The position numbers were made by a program, and so were the translations under genes. Positions 1 through 8,685 of a stretch of DNA of 64,000 nucleotides are shown piece by piece. The DNA lies in NCBI GenBank assembly GCA_001600355.1, contig BCJU01000001.1, positions 5,766,013 through 5,830,012 of the forward strand, given 5' to 3'. The stretch comes from Meira nashicola. Its lineage: Eukaryota; Basidiomycota; Exobasidiomycetes; Exobasidiales; Brachybasidiaceae. The notes below the pieces were generated by a model. It ran no database searches and was not told where the DNA came from. It worked only from the letters and a program-made list of their open reading frames with translations. Numbering within the stretch: position 1 is the first letter of the stretch; every line of letters begins with the position of its first letter.

Positions 1-1581
1 TTGGGCAAAACGGCTCAAGTGATTTCTTTCCTCAATCATATCACATTTTCTTGCAAGGTGAGACCGCATCTTGTAGTCGTTCCAAGTTCGGTAATCACGA
101 ATTGGATGCGAGAATTTGAGACTTTTGGTACAAAGCTGAGTGTTTTCAAGTACCACGGATCTCAGTCTGAGCGCATACAACAACAGCATGAACTTAAAGA
201 TGCAAGGGACGATTACGACGTAATTATCACTACATACGAAATGGCATCCGGCGCGGAGAGAGACCATAAATTCTTGCGAAAGTATGACTTTGAAACTGCA
301 ATCTTTGATGAAGGTCACGTTCTCAAAAATCAAAAGTCCATCAAACACGAAAAGATTATGAGAATCCGTAGCAAGTGGAGATTGCTCTTGACTGGAACTC
401 CTTTACAAAACAATCTGGCAGAACTAATTTCATTGTTGAAGTTCATTATGCCTCACTTCTTTGATGGAGCGGATGAAGCTCTGCAACATATTTTCAAAGT
501 CAACCGTCAAACTCTTTTGTCTCGAGAACGCGTAAATCATGCAAAACAAATGATGCGACCATTCACCTTGAGAAGGACAAAGCTAGAAGTATTGGATAAT
601 CTGAAGAAGAAGACCGAAAAGGTGAGGTACTGTGATATGACGGAAGCACAAGCTGCTTTATACGAAGATTCTTTTGCCAAGACTAAAGCAGCAATCCTGG
701 CAGCTCAAGAAGGAACAGATGGCTCCGCACCTAAGCGAAAAGGACAAAAGGGATCGGGAAGTAAGACAGATCAACATGCCGCTCATTTGATGCAATTACG
801 TAAAGCAGCCAATCACCCTTTGCACTTCAGAAGGTTGTATACGGACACCAAGATTGATGCTTTGGCACGGGATTATATCCGTGTTGCTGAGCATGCTGAT
901 CAAGATTTGATGGAGATCAAAGAAGATTTTGCAATCAATAGCGATGCCGAACTTTGCATGTCGATTGCAATGCAATACAAGGAATGTTCAAAACACATTT
1001 TACCTGAACAGGAGTGGGTTAATTCTGGAAAGATTGCTGCACTGAAAGAAGTTATCGAAGAAGCGAAATCACAAGGTGAAAGATTGATTATCTTTAGCCA
1101 ATTCGTTCAAACGCTTGAAATCGTATGTAGAGCTTTAGAGTTCTTTAATATTTCTTATCGTGGCTTCACTGGAAGTACAAAGGTTAACGATAGACAGGAA
1201 TTGGTTGACGAATTTACACGGGATAGCTCGATCACCTGTTTTCTACTCAGTACAAAAGCTGGCGGTGTTGGAATCAATTTAACAGCTGCCAATTGGGTCG
1301 TCTTATATGATCAAGATTTCAATCCTCAAAACGATCAACAAGCAGCCGATAGATGTTATCGTATCGGACAGGAAAAAGAGGTAAGCATCATTCGTTTGAT
1401 CAGCAGAGGTACGATCGATGAACAAATTTATGAATTAGGCAAGACTAAACTGAAATTAGCCGAACGTGTTCAAGGAAACGATGAAGAAGGAGTTGATGGG
1501 GAAGAGGTGGAGAAAAAAGTAGAGCAAACGCTCATGGCCGGTATTATGGCCAGTCACAAAGAAAGGACTGCAGCAAAATAA
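1..1581 (+). CDS. FUN30: SNF2-family chromatin remodeler, Fun30/SMARCAD1 type (5' truncated by window edge)
   Basis: C-terminal part of an ATP-dependent chromatin remodeler; the 5' end lies outside the window. The first codons read L-G-K-T-A-Q, the tail of the Walker A motif, so TTG at position 1 is an internal codon and not a start. Visible helicase motifs are motif II as DEGH (about residues 103-106, followed by VLKN), LTGTPLQN (motif III), LLSTKAGGVGINLTAAN (motif V) and ADRCYRIGQ (motif VI), with the linker expected between the two RecA lobes. DEGH in place of the common DEAH/DEGH-free forms, followed by LKN, is characteristic of Fun30/SMARCAD1 proteins, which act in heterochromatin maintenance and DNA-end resection in the nucleus. 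The N-terminal CUE region cannot be assessed. The gene converges with the kinase gene downstream. Confidence 0.9.
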   Translation: MGKTAQVISFLNHITFSCKVRPHLVVVPSSVITNWMREFETFGTKLSVFKYHGSQSERIQQQHELKDARDDYDVIITTYEMASGAERDHKFLRKYDFETAIFDEGHVLKNQKSIKHEKIMRIRSKWRLLLTGTPLQNNLAELISLLKFIMPHFFDGADEALQHIFKVNRQTLLSRERVNHAKQMMRPFTLRRTKLEVLDNLKKKTEKVRYCDMTEAQAALYEDSFAKTKAAILAAQEGTDGSAPKRKGQKGSGSKTDQHAAHLMQLRKAANHPLHFRRLYTDTKIDALARDYIRVAEHADQDLMEIKEDFAINSDAELCMSIAMQYKECSKHILPEQEWVNSGKIAALKEVIEEAKSQGERLIIFSQFVQTLEIVCRALEFFNISYRGFTGSTKVNDRQELVDEFTRDSSITCFLLSTKAGGVGINLTAANWVVLYDQDFNPQNDQQAADRCYRIGQEKEVSIIRLISRGTIDEQIYELGKTKLKLAERVQGNDEEGVDGEEVEKKVEQTLMAGIMASHKERTAAK

Positions 1582-1985
1582 ATTGGATTTTGTCATTTGT
1601 ATCATCTGTATCATCATCCGCGCTTCGTATTATCATATACATAGATTTTGTCAATTGCAATGCAATATAGAATACTTACCAATTGTTGTGCTGTATTTCA
1701 TGTCAGAACACACGAAAGAGATACATGGCATGCTATTAATTATTGCGGAAGACCTATATTCAAGTGAAATCGATCGGGATCATGTAGGGAAATTAGAATG
1801 TGGGATACAGAAAAACGAACAAAGATTAGCATTACGTACGGGAATTTTGCATGTATGAGAGAGAAATTTGGAAATGATGGTGTTTTTGTACAGTTTCATT
1901 ATATGTGCATTATCGAATCAGGAAAATCGGATGAAATGAACAGTTATTGAAATGATCTGATTTTTGAATATATTGCCACATTTTA
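1582..1985. other. convergent intergenic spacer
   Basis: This 404-bp AT-rich spacer lies between two convergent genes and should hold both 3' UTRs. I see no RNA gene and no conserved ORF in it. Short ORFs here look like chance reading frames. Confidence 0.6.
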
Positions 1986-4900
1986 TCAACCAAATTTTTT
2001 GTTCCTACGGAAGAATGCTGACCATGATCTTTGTCGTCTTGTGCTATGCGCATCACTTCGATCGCCATTCTGATCTGTGAGAGGAGCTGTGTGAGGCATA
2101 GCTTGGGCAGGATCATGTTGCAAAAAGCTCCCTTGTTGATCGGTCATCGTTACAGCCGAACGAGCAGGAGGTGAAATTTGATCAGTTTTCTTTGAATCGG
2201 GTAAGTGCAAACGTAAAGATTGAGGTACACTACTGATTCTTTGACGTTGTTTTTTGGTATTTTGAGGCTGTCGTTGTTGCTGCAAAGAACTGAAATTTTG
2301 CATTCCACTTTGAGTTGAATCGCCGGTAAAGTATTGAGAAGTTGGTGAAGCTCTAGTCTCAAACATGGAATTAGAAATGCTGCCTTGCGTACGATGACTG
2401 GAATGTGACTGCTTCTTTCCAAATAAACCACCTTGATCTGATCCGCCACGTAAGGAAGCATGACTTTGTGTCGTACGCAAAATTGAGCTGCCTAGGTGCA
2501 AACCTAAAGCACTTCCAGATCCTCTATGACTTTCTGAATTATCTAAATTTTCCACTCCTTCCATTTGAGATAACATTTCAGATTGTTCGCCATCATTTGT
2601 ATTTGTACCTCCTTGCATATTGAAAGGTCTTGCTGTTTGTTCACCGCCTTGCATTGGTATTCTAGTGTCGCCCATAGTTGAATTTCGTGGCTGTAATCGC
2701 ATAGAAGATGCCATACGAGAGAAGATTGAGGTTCGACTTACTTTTCCCTTTAAAGTTTGCCTTCCCGGTCGATGATCTACCATAAGATTTCCATTCGATT
2801 GAACGCTTGAAAGAGATTCTGTGCGCTCTCTACCTTGAGTTGGGCTGCGTGAATGCTCCCTGTAGATTTGTGGGCTGCCTGGGAATTTGTTCAAGCTACT
2901 TTGCTGCTTCGGTGTTAGAGGTAATAATGTTTCCATCAATGGAGTTGTCAAATGTGTTTGCACTGATGGACTAACGGAAATAGCATCTTCCGCTCGTCTT
3001 GCCATGTTTGCCATTTCTGTACTTAAAGAAGATCTTCTTGAACTTGAACTTTTTGCTTCATGCATAAGAGCGGTAGGACGATGATATGCTGTCGTATTGC
3101 GTCCTTCAGGATGCAGAGGTGAGAAACTGCGTTGTTGTGAACCAGGCGAAACTAAAGGAGAAGATGTCAATGGACCATTCGATTGACGTGAAACGCTATT
3201 GCTTTGATCTTGAATGATTGCTATACGAGCATTAACAGGTTGACTTGGCAAAGATAAATTCACTTCTGATGCATTCATACGCATATCACCAATCAAAGAT
3301 GATTTAGACGTCATGAATGATGTTGATGGTGTTATATCGATGTTATGAGGCTCATCTGGCATGGATAGTTGTACGCTTGAAGCTGAAGTGACAGATCGAG
3401 CGATCGATTGTGCGCGAGAAGGTGCTCTAGAAGGTATATCCATATCGATTTCGCTCATATATTCAACGTTGCTGCCCGTATGCGCATCTAGATATTCCAA
3501 AACCATGGCAGCTGATGGTCTGGAATCCAAATGATAAAAGGCTGCTTGTAACATGTGTATAAAAGGTGCTGAAAGGCAATCTGCATAAGTTGGAAGTGCA
3601 ACACCTCTCTCTATAACGCTCATAATGCGCAAACCATACAGTCGAGCCCATTCATGAAATCTTGGTAGACTATCATTTGAAGAGTGCAGAGGCCATAATG
3701 GTTGCAAAGCGTCTACGTCTGACTCAAACGAAAAATCAAAAGCACAGACGGTGCTAGAAGATGGTCTGGAAGCCGGGTCGATCGTTCGCAGTGTCAACGA
3801 TAACAAAGAGCAACCCCAAGACCATACGTCAGCTTTGATACCCCAACCTCTTTTGAAATCACGATGAGCAACAGATAACAATGCCGTACTTGGATGTCGT
3901 GGAAGTCTGTTCTTGTTTGTCACATAATCATCCAAAACATTGCGAGCCATTCCATCCGAAGAGAGGTATCTACCCGCTTGTAGCAAAACTTCTGGCGCCA
4001 TGAAATGAGGTGAACCTGTCAAAGATCCCAGTCCTTCACATAAAATATCTTCCGGTCTCTGCATCTCAATTTGACCGTTTTGCACTGCTTGATCAAGTTC
4101 TTCCACGGCTGTCGTTCTCTCTTTGGCGAGATTGTGCAATCGAACCCATCTTCGAGATGCACCTAGATCAATCAATTTCACTGCTCCTGATCTTGCATCT
4201 CTCATAAAGTTGCTCGGTTTCAAATCACCATGAACAATCGCATGACTATGAAGGAATTTTAATCCTGCAATCGCATCTTTGGCCGTATTTTCAACCTTTT
4301 CGACAGACCAAACCTGTTTGCTCTTTGACCAACCACGAGAAGTCAATTCAGCGTCCAAATCTACCAACCTCTCAAATACCAAAAGCCTGGGAATTGGGGG
4401 ACCACTACTAGATTCATCACTTTCATCGTCTCCACGAGAGCCAGACATTGGTATATCTGCTAGCAAGCGAACGCAATGTGATTTATGTGCTTTGATTTCC
4501 TCCATTGACTGACACATTTGCAAGTATCGTAGTAAACGTGCTTCTCCTCGAACAATTCTTGTATGTTCTCCAATTGGATTTCCTGCGGCAATTTCTTGAG
4601 CAGCAATCTTTGCCTCTGTACGACCAATTCCTGTTTTTGGCAGTTCATCATATGATCCAGAAGTTGGCGTACGACAAACTTTGACCACAACTACAGCAGG
4701 CGCTTTATTTCTATGATGTTTTGTCATTGTTGCTCCTTGAGGTGGTGAAGGCGGAACTGATCCTCCTCGAACAGCGCTGGCTTTGATGTTGTTTGCTGAA
4801 ACTGATCTTGTAAGGTCTATCTTTGCATCTGAAGTTGAAAGTAAATTTGACCTTCTCTTTGACATTTCTGAACTTCCTGTCAAATCGCAATCTGCGCTAC

Positions 4901-5165
4901 TGACAGTCGTTTCCAATACGCTAGTAGGAGGAGTGAAGCTATCATCTCGAACATATCTGTAAGCTGTTCCAAAACCACCTTTTCCAATCACTGCACTTGT
5001 GGCATCATTTGAATCTCCTTTACGTAAATATCGTTGATAGAAGCTATCCCTACAAGCATCACCTCGAACAGCGAAATGCAAAGTAAGAGGTGGTAGTGGT
5101 AGTTTGAGAGAATCTGTTGGCGGCTGTGGTGTATTGCTCACCGGCGCTGCTTGAGAGGATGGCAT
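1986..5165 (-). CDS. Large serine/threonine protein kinase (non-RD type), family not assigned
   Basis: A 1059-aa single-exon protein with an N-terminal kinase domain (about residues 55-580) and a long Ser/Gln-rich, probably disordered C-terminal half. Kinase landmarks are the glycine loop GKGGFG (61-66), the ATP-anchoring Lys in VVVVKVCR (about 162), catalytic loop HGDLKPSN (312-319), DLG as the metal-binding DFG equivalent (about 333), APEV (about 390) and DVWSWGCSLLSL. The Arg of HRD is Gly, so it is a non-RD kinase, but the catalytic Asp, Lys and Asn are present and activity is likely. About 95 residues of Ser/Thr-rich sequence are inserted between the glycine loop and the Lys, and further low-complexity sequence sits before and after the activation segment. 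I cannot tie it to a named fungal kinase. The ATG at 5165 is the first in frame. Confidence 0.85.
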   Translation of the reverse strand: MPSSQAAPVSNTPQPPTDSLKLPLPPLTLHFAVRGDACRDSFYQRYLRKGDSNDATSAVIGKGGFGTAYRYVRDDSFTPPTSVLETTVSSADCDLTGSSEMSKRRSNLLSTSDAKIDLTRSVSANNIKASAVRGGSVPPSPPQGATMTKHHRNKAPAVVVVKVCRTPTSGSYDELPKTGIGRTEAKIAAQEIAAGNPIGEHTRIVRGEARLLRYLQMCQSMEEIKAHKSHCVRLLADIPMSGSRGDDESDESSSGPPIPRLLVFERLVDLDAELTSRGWSKSKQVWSVEKVENTAKDAIAGLKFLHSHAIVHGDLKPSNFMRDARSGAVKLIDLGASRRWVRLHNLAKERTTAVEELDQAVQNGQIEMQRPEDILCEGLGSLTGSPHFMAPEVLLQAGRYLSSDGMARNVLDDYVTNKNRLPRHPSTALLSVAHRDFKRGWGIKADVWSWGCSLLSLTLRTIDPASRPSSSTVCAFDFSFESDVDALQPLWPLHSSNDSLPRFHEWARLYGLRIMSVIERGVALPTYADCLSAPFIHMLQAAFYHLDSRPSAAMVLEYLDAHTGSNVEYMSEIDMDIPSRAPSRAQSIARSVTSASSVQLSMPDEPHNIDITPSTSFMTSKSSLIGDMRMNASEVNLSLPSQPVNARIAIIQDQSNSVSRQSNGPLTSSPLVSPGSQQRSFSPLHPEGRNTTAYHRPTALMHEAKSSSSRRSSLSTEMANMARRAEDAISVSPSVQTHLTTPLMETLLPLTPKQQSSLNKFPGSPQIYREHSRSPTQGRERTESLSSVQSNGNLMVDHRPGRQTLKGKVSRTSIFSRMASSMRLQPRNSTMGDTRIPMQGGEQTARPFNMQGGTNTNDGEQSEMLSQMEGVENLDNSESHRGSGSALGLHLGSSILRTTQSHASLRGGSDQGGLFGKKQSHSSHRTQGSISNSMFETRASPTSQYFTGDSTQSGMQNFSSLQQQRQPQNTKKQRQRISSVPQSLRLHLPDSKKTDQISPPARSAVTMTDQQGSFLQHDPAQAMPHTAPLTDQNGDRSDAHSTRRQRSWSAFFRRNKKFG

Positions 5166-6188
5166 GTTGAGTCGCCAAGAGACTCTTCGTCCTGTTTTGA
5201 CTGACTGATTGGGTTTCTTTAAAGATAAGAGAAGATTTGACGGAATCGATGTAGGATGCAGCTTGAATCAAGTTTGACTGTGAGAATTGATTGAAAGATG
5301 ATGAAAGGAAAAGGCAAAACAAAAAATTGATTTCCTTTTGATGGATCACTTTAAAAGCAAAGACGATTGAAATTTGAAATGGGTCAGATTTCTCGATTCT
5401 CTGAGATTGAAATACGGGTAAGTGTAAAAGAGTTTATTTTGGTGTCATGAAGGCAAGTTGTGAACCTCTGATGAAATGCAATGTGCTGGCACTGGAAACG
5501 TATGACATCAACAATGTATTAAAAGATGTGTCACAAAATTCAATCAAAATAACCTTCCTCCGTTGTGTGCTCGCGTTGTGTGAATGAATGTTGAAATGAG
5601 GCGTTTTGCAAGAAAAAGAAAGGGCGCAGTACCTATAAATATGATCCAAAAAGCGGCGGCCAAAATCACTCCATTGAACGGCGCCGTCAATAGGTGTTGC
5701 ATATGCATAAAAAAAGGGAAGGAATTGCTGTTTTTGCCCAAAATACCTAAAAGGAAGGTTGAAATGAATTTTATCTTTAAACACAGTTTCTTCTCCGTTG
5801 GATTGAGTGAAAAAGCGTTTTAAAGCGCAATAGTGCTAAATGTACGCATTCATCGATCAATATTTGATAGGAGTTCTTTGCGAGGCGCACATTGAAGTAT
5901 TATCAAATGTGCCACAAAATAAAGTTCTATACCTCCTCTTTCCTTTTTTTTGGTGCCCCTCTTCGGATGAGATTACGTTGGCGTTTAGGAGAAGTTCGCA
6001 CTCTTTCTGTCTATTTGAAAGATTGAGTTCCCTTGAAACGGCGATTTGTGTATGCTTTTTGACTTCAACGAATGTTATGCGGAATGGTAGATTACGCCCA
6101 GACTCCTTTTTGAATAGCTATCCGCTTTTGATGTGCGGCAGCCACAAAAAGAAAAGAGAGACAAGAATGAAGTAAGTCTGAACGGACG

Positions 6189-6220
6189 AAAAGCTACCGA
6201 TAAAGAAAGAGGTAGCTTTT
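6189..6220. repeat. perfect 10-bp inverted repeat (potential hairpin)
   Basis: AAAAGCTACC at 6189-6198 is exactly repeated in reverse complement as GGTAGCTTTT at 6211-6220, with a 12-nt purine-rich loop between. It stands alone in intergenic DNA, away from any recognised gene end. Function unknown; it could be a chance palindrome. Confidence 0.6.
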
Positions 6221-6850
6221 AGTAGAAGTCAAGGATGGTGATCGTTTGAAGAATGAAAGATGACGGAACTGATTGAACACGTTCACATCTTATTTGTTCG
6301 ATGAGCATTGATGATAGGTTTTCTTCTTTAAAGAAAGTGAAATGTTGCCTAAAGGTCCGGCAAATCTTCATCTTTGGCTCACGCCACAAAGAAGAGTATA
6401 TGCAAGCAGATCATGCATCAATGCGCGATGCACTACCGAAATTTGACTTAAATCAACCTATCATTGACAACACGGTGAGATAAATCAAATCAAAAAATTC
6501 AACTTTCCTTCCCCTTCTTGTGCGAGCATAGAAGGTTTTGAAAAGGTCTGGGGAATGTGTGCATAAATTTACCTATTCTTCGGAGATTATTCAATAGCTC
6601 ACATTATCAATTTTTTCAAGTTCGGACCCCTCTTATTAAGCGTTTCTAGCAAAAAATGGTTTTCGTTAGGTATCAATCTTATCGAAAAGGCGAACAGATC
6701 GCTTTTTTTGCAATTGACAACAACAATTAGTCTACGTCCTGCATTGTAGAGGTCAAAGCTGAAAATGCAATATGAGTGAATGCATTAAAGGACGTGTAAT
6801 GAGAAACGATCTGTGCGTGAACGAGGTTGAAATTATGCCATGAGGGACTG

Positions 6851-6858
6851 TATATATT
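6851..6858 (+). promoter_or_regulatory. TATA-like element upstream of the 5S rRNA gene
   Basis: TATATATT begins 30 bp before the 5S rRNA 5' end, the position where upstream TATA elements assist RNA polymerase III in several fungi. The assignment rests on position and sequence only. Confidence 0.45.
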
Positions 6859-6880
6859 GTGTGTTTGCTTGCGTGTCAAT

Positions 6881-6998
6881 ATCTGCGGCCATAGAACCGT
6901 GAAAGTACCGCATCCCGTCCGATCTGCGAAGTCAAGCACGGTATCGCCTAGTCAGTACTGCGGTGGGGGACCACGCGGGAATCCTGGGTGCTGCAGTT
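6881..6998 (+). rRNA. 5S ribosomal RNA
   Basis: A 118-nt segment that begins ATCTGCGGCCATAG and ends GGGTGCTGCAGTT. The conserved internal blocks are present: GCATCCCGTCCGATCTGC in the loop B/helix III region, GTCAAGC, and the 3' domain GGTGGGGGACCACGCGGGAA followed by TCCTGGGTGCTG. The ends pair as helix I (CUGCGGC with GCUGCAG, one G-U). T-runs follow directly (7009-7025), as expected for Pol III termination. It is a single dispersed gene and not part of an rDNA array, which is common in fungi. The primary sequence resembles basidiomycete 5S rRNAs from memory. Confidence 0.93.
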
Positions 6999-7008
6999 CT
7001 ATTCCTTA

Positions 7009-7025
7009 TTTTTTGCTTTTTTTTT
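7009..7025 (+). terminator. Pol III terminator of the 5S rRNA gene
   Basis: Two T-runs, six T at 7009-7014 and nine T at 7017-7025, lie 11-27 nt past the mature 5S end. This is the standard RNA polymerase III stop signal. Confidence 0.7.
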
Positions 7026-7210
7026 GACAGGCAACTAACTAATTGCCTTAGCGCGTGTTTGAATCTTGTGTCTTACACTGCACAACTGGCAATTGAATTA
7101 ATAACCTTTAGCGTACTTGTCGGAAAAAGGAAAACCAAATGTACACATTTCGGCTATTGAATGTGGGGGAAGACTTTTACCATCATCTTCTTACTATATC
7201 AACTTTCGCG

Positions 7211-8557
7211 ATGACATCAAAAATGTTAACTTCAACACGGACTGTTTTGCCAAAATATGCAAGAAGGACCTTCTCCACTTCGATTTGTTGCAGGTCAAAG
7301 AACGAAAATATTCCTCTTCCACTTGCAGGATTACGTGTGTTAGAACTTGGTCAATTGATAGCAGGTCCTTTTTGCGGTCAGCTTCTCAGTCATTTTGGCG
7401 CAGATGTGATCAAAGTTGAACCTCCTCAAGGTGGAGATCCATTACGTAAATGGCGTGAATTAGACGAAAATGATGGAATAAGTCCTTGGTGGAGAAGTTT
7501 GAATAGAAATAAACGTTCTATTGGAATTGATTTAAGAAATGAAAAAGGACAAAAGATGGCAAAACAATTAGCATTAAAAAGTGATGTTATTATTGAAAAT
7601 TTTAAACCAGGAGTTTTAGAAAAGTTTGGAATGGAACCTGAAAGTATGTATAAATTAAAACCAGATTTAATCTTTACTAGAATTTCAGGTTGGGGTCAAA
7701 ATGGTCCAATGTCAAAAGAAGGTGGATTTGCGGCAGTAGCAGAAGCATTTGCTGGTTTCAGATACGTAAACGGATGGCCAGATGAAAATGGACAATTAGC
7801 AGGTGCTCCTGTTCGACCGAATGTAAGCTTAGGTGATAGTTTAGCAGGTACTTCTGCTGCTTTAGGAACTTTACTCGCTTTAATAGCTCGTGGAAAGATG
7901 AATAGTAATTCTATCACTAGAACAGGACAAACGGTCGATGTCGCAATTTATGAATCAGTAATGAATATGATGGAAGGAATCGTGCCAAATTATGATAGAA
8001 CAGGACTTATTCGTGGTCCTTCAGGTTCAGGTGTAACTGGTATCGTTCCAACTGCTGCTTTTCCATGTAAAGAAGCTAATTCGTTTGTCATTATTGGTGG
8101 AAATAATGATAGTTTATATGTTCGTTTGATGGAGCAAATTGGAAGAAAAGATCTTACAGGAGAACAATATAAAACCAATTCAGATCGTGTACGTAAACAA
8201 ACAGAAATCGAAAAAGCAATAACGGAATGGACAAGTAAAAGATCAGTAGAAGAAGTTTTAAATGCAATGCAAAAAGCAAGAGTTCCATGTGGTCCAATAA
8301 ATTCAGTAAAAGAAATTGTAGAAAATGAACATGTTCAAGCACGTGGAATGATTGAGGATGTTCCAGTTCATTCACCTAAAACAAATAAATCTTGGTCAAT
8401 CAAAATGCCTGGCTTATCTCCCGTGTTGGAATACGGTCCGAAAAAGACTCGTTGGGCTGGTCCCGATCTAGGTCAACATACAGATGAGATTCTCAAAGAG
8501 CTTGGCGTTCAAGTTGAGGAGATTGAATCGATGCGTAAAGATGGTGTCATAGCCTAA
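7211..8557 (+). CDS. Class III CoA-transferase (CaiB/BaiF family), probably mitochondrial, SUGCT-like
   Basis: A CaiB/BaiF-family enzyme that moves CoA between dicarboxylic acids; the closest known eukaryotic type is the mitochondrial succinate/glutarate CoA-transferase SUGCT. Supporting sequence is LRVLELGQLIAGPFCGQLL, the block GADVIKVEPP.GGDPLR near the N-terminus, and the catalytic Asp in GQTVDVAIYES. I chose ATG 7211 (448 aa) because it gives a Ser/Thr/Arg-rich presequence (MTSKMLTSTRTVLPKYARR) that looks like a mitochondrial targeting peptide and has G at -3. An in-frame ATG at 7139 would add 24 residues with a poorer context. The family length of about 400-450 aa matches. The middle of the gene uses markedly A/T-ending codons compared with its right-hand neighbour. 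The exact substrate pair is not deducible. Confidence 0.88.
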   Translation: MTSKMLTSTRTVLPKYARRTFSTSICCRSKNENIPLPLAGLRVLELGQLIAGPFCGQLLSHFGADVIKVEPPQGGDPLRKWRELDENDGISPWWRSLNRNKRSIGIDLRNEKGQKMAKQLALKSDVIIENFKPGVLEKFGMEPESMYKLKPDLIFTRISGWGQNGPMSKEGGFAAVAEAFAGFRYVNGWPDENGQLAGAPVRPNVSLGDSLAGTSAALGTLLALIARGKMNSNSITRTGQTVDVAIYESVMNMMEGIVPNYDRTGLIRGPSGSGVTGIVPTAAFPCKEANSFVIIGGNNDSLYVRLMEQIGRKDLTGEQYKTNSDRVRKQTEIEKAITEWTSKRSVEEVLNAMQKARVPCGPINSVKEIVENEHVQARGMIEDVPVHSPKTNKSWSIKMPGLSPVLEYGPKKTRWAGPDLGQHTDEILKELGVQVEEIESMRKDGVIA

Positions 8558-8685
8558 AAATCGTTTTTCATGTATTCTCAATACAACAAATTAGCAATCA
8601 ATCAAAATCCTTGTTTTTCATTCGGAGGTGTGAGGGTAATGTTCCAATACAATTCATTGCAAATCCATTAAGAAATAGTCCATAA

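Larger units (their letters stand above)
5166..6880. other. long divergent intergenic region upstream of the kinase gene
   Basis: About 1.7 kb between the start of the kinase gene and the 5S rRNA gene. It contains several ORFs of 60-116 codons on both strands; none has a recognisable domain, good start context together with conservation-like composition, or consistent splice sites. A perfect 10-bp inverted repeat lies at 6189-6220 (separate entry). No tRNA was recognised. Confidence 0.5.

Noticed and set aside
5840..6175. 111-codon ORF upstream of the 5S gene
   Set aside because: Hydrophobic and basic runs without a domain; no promoter or splice evidence, and neighbouring frames are equally open.
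6301..6483. 60-codon ORF ending at a GTGAGA donor-like site
   Set aside because: An acceptor can be found downstream, but the joined reading frame stops soon and neither part looks like protein I know.
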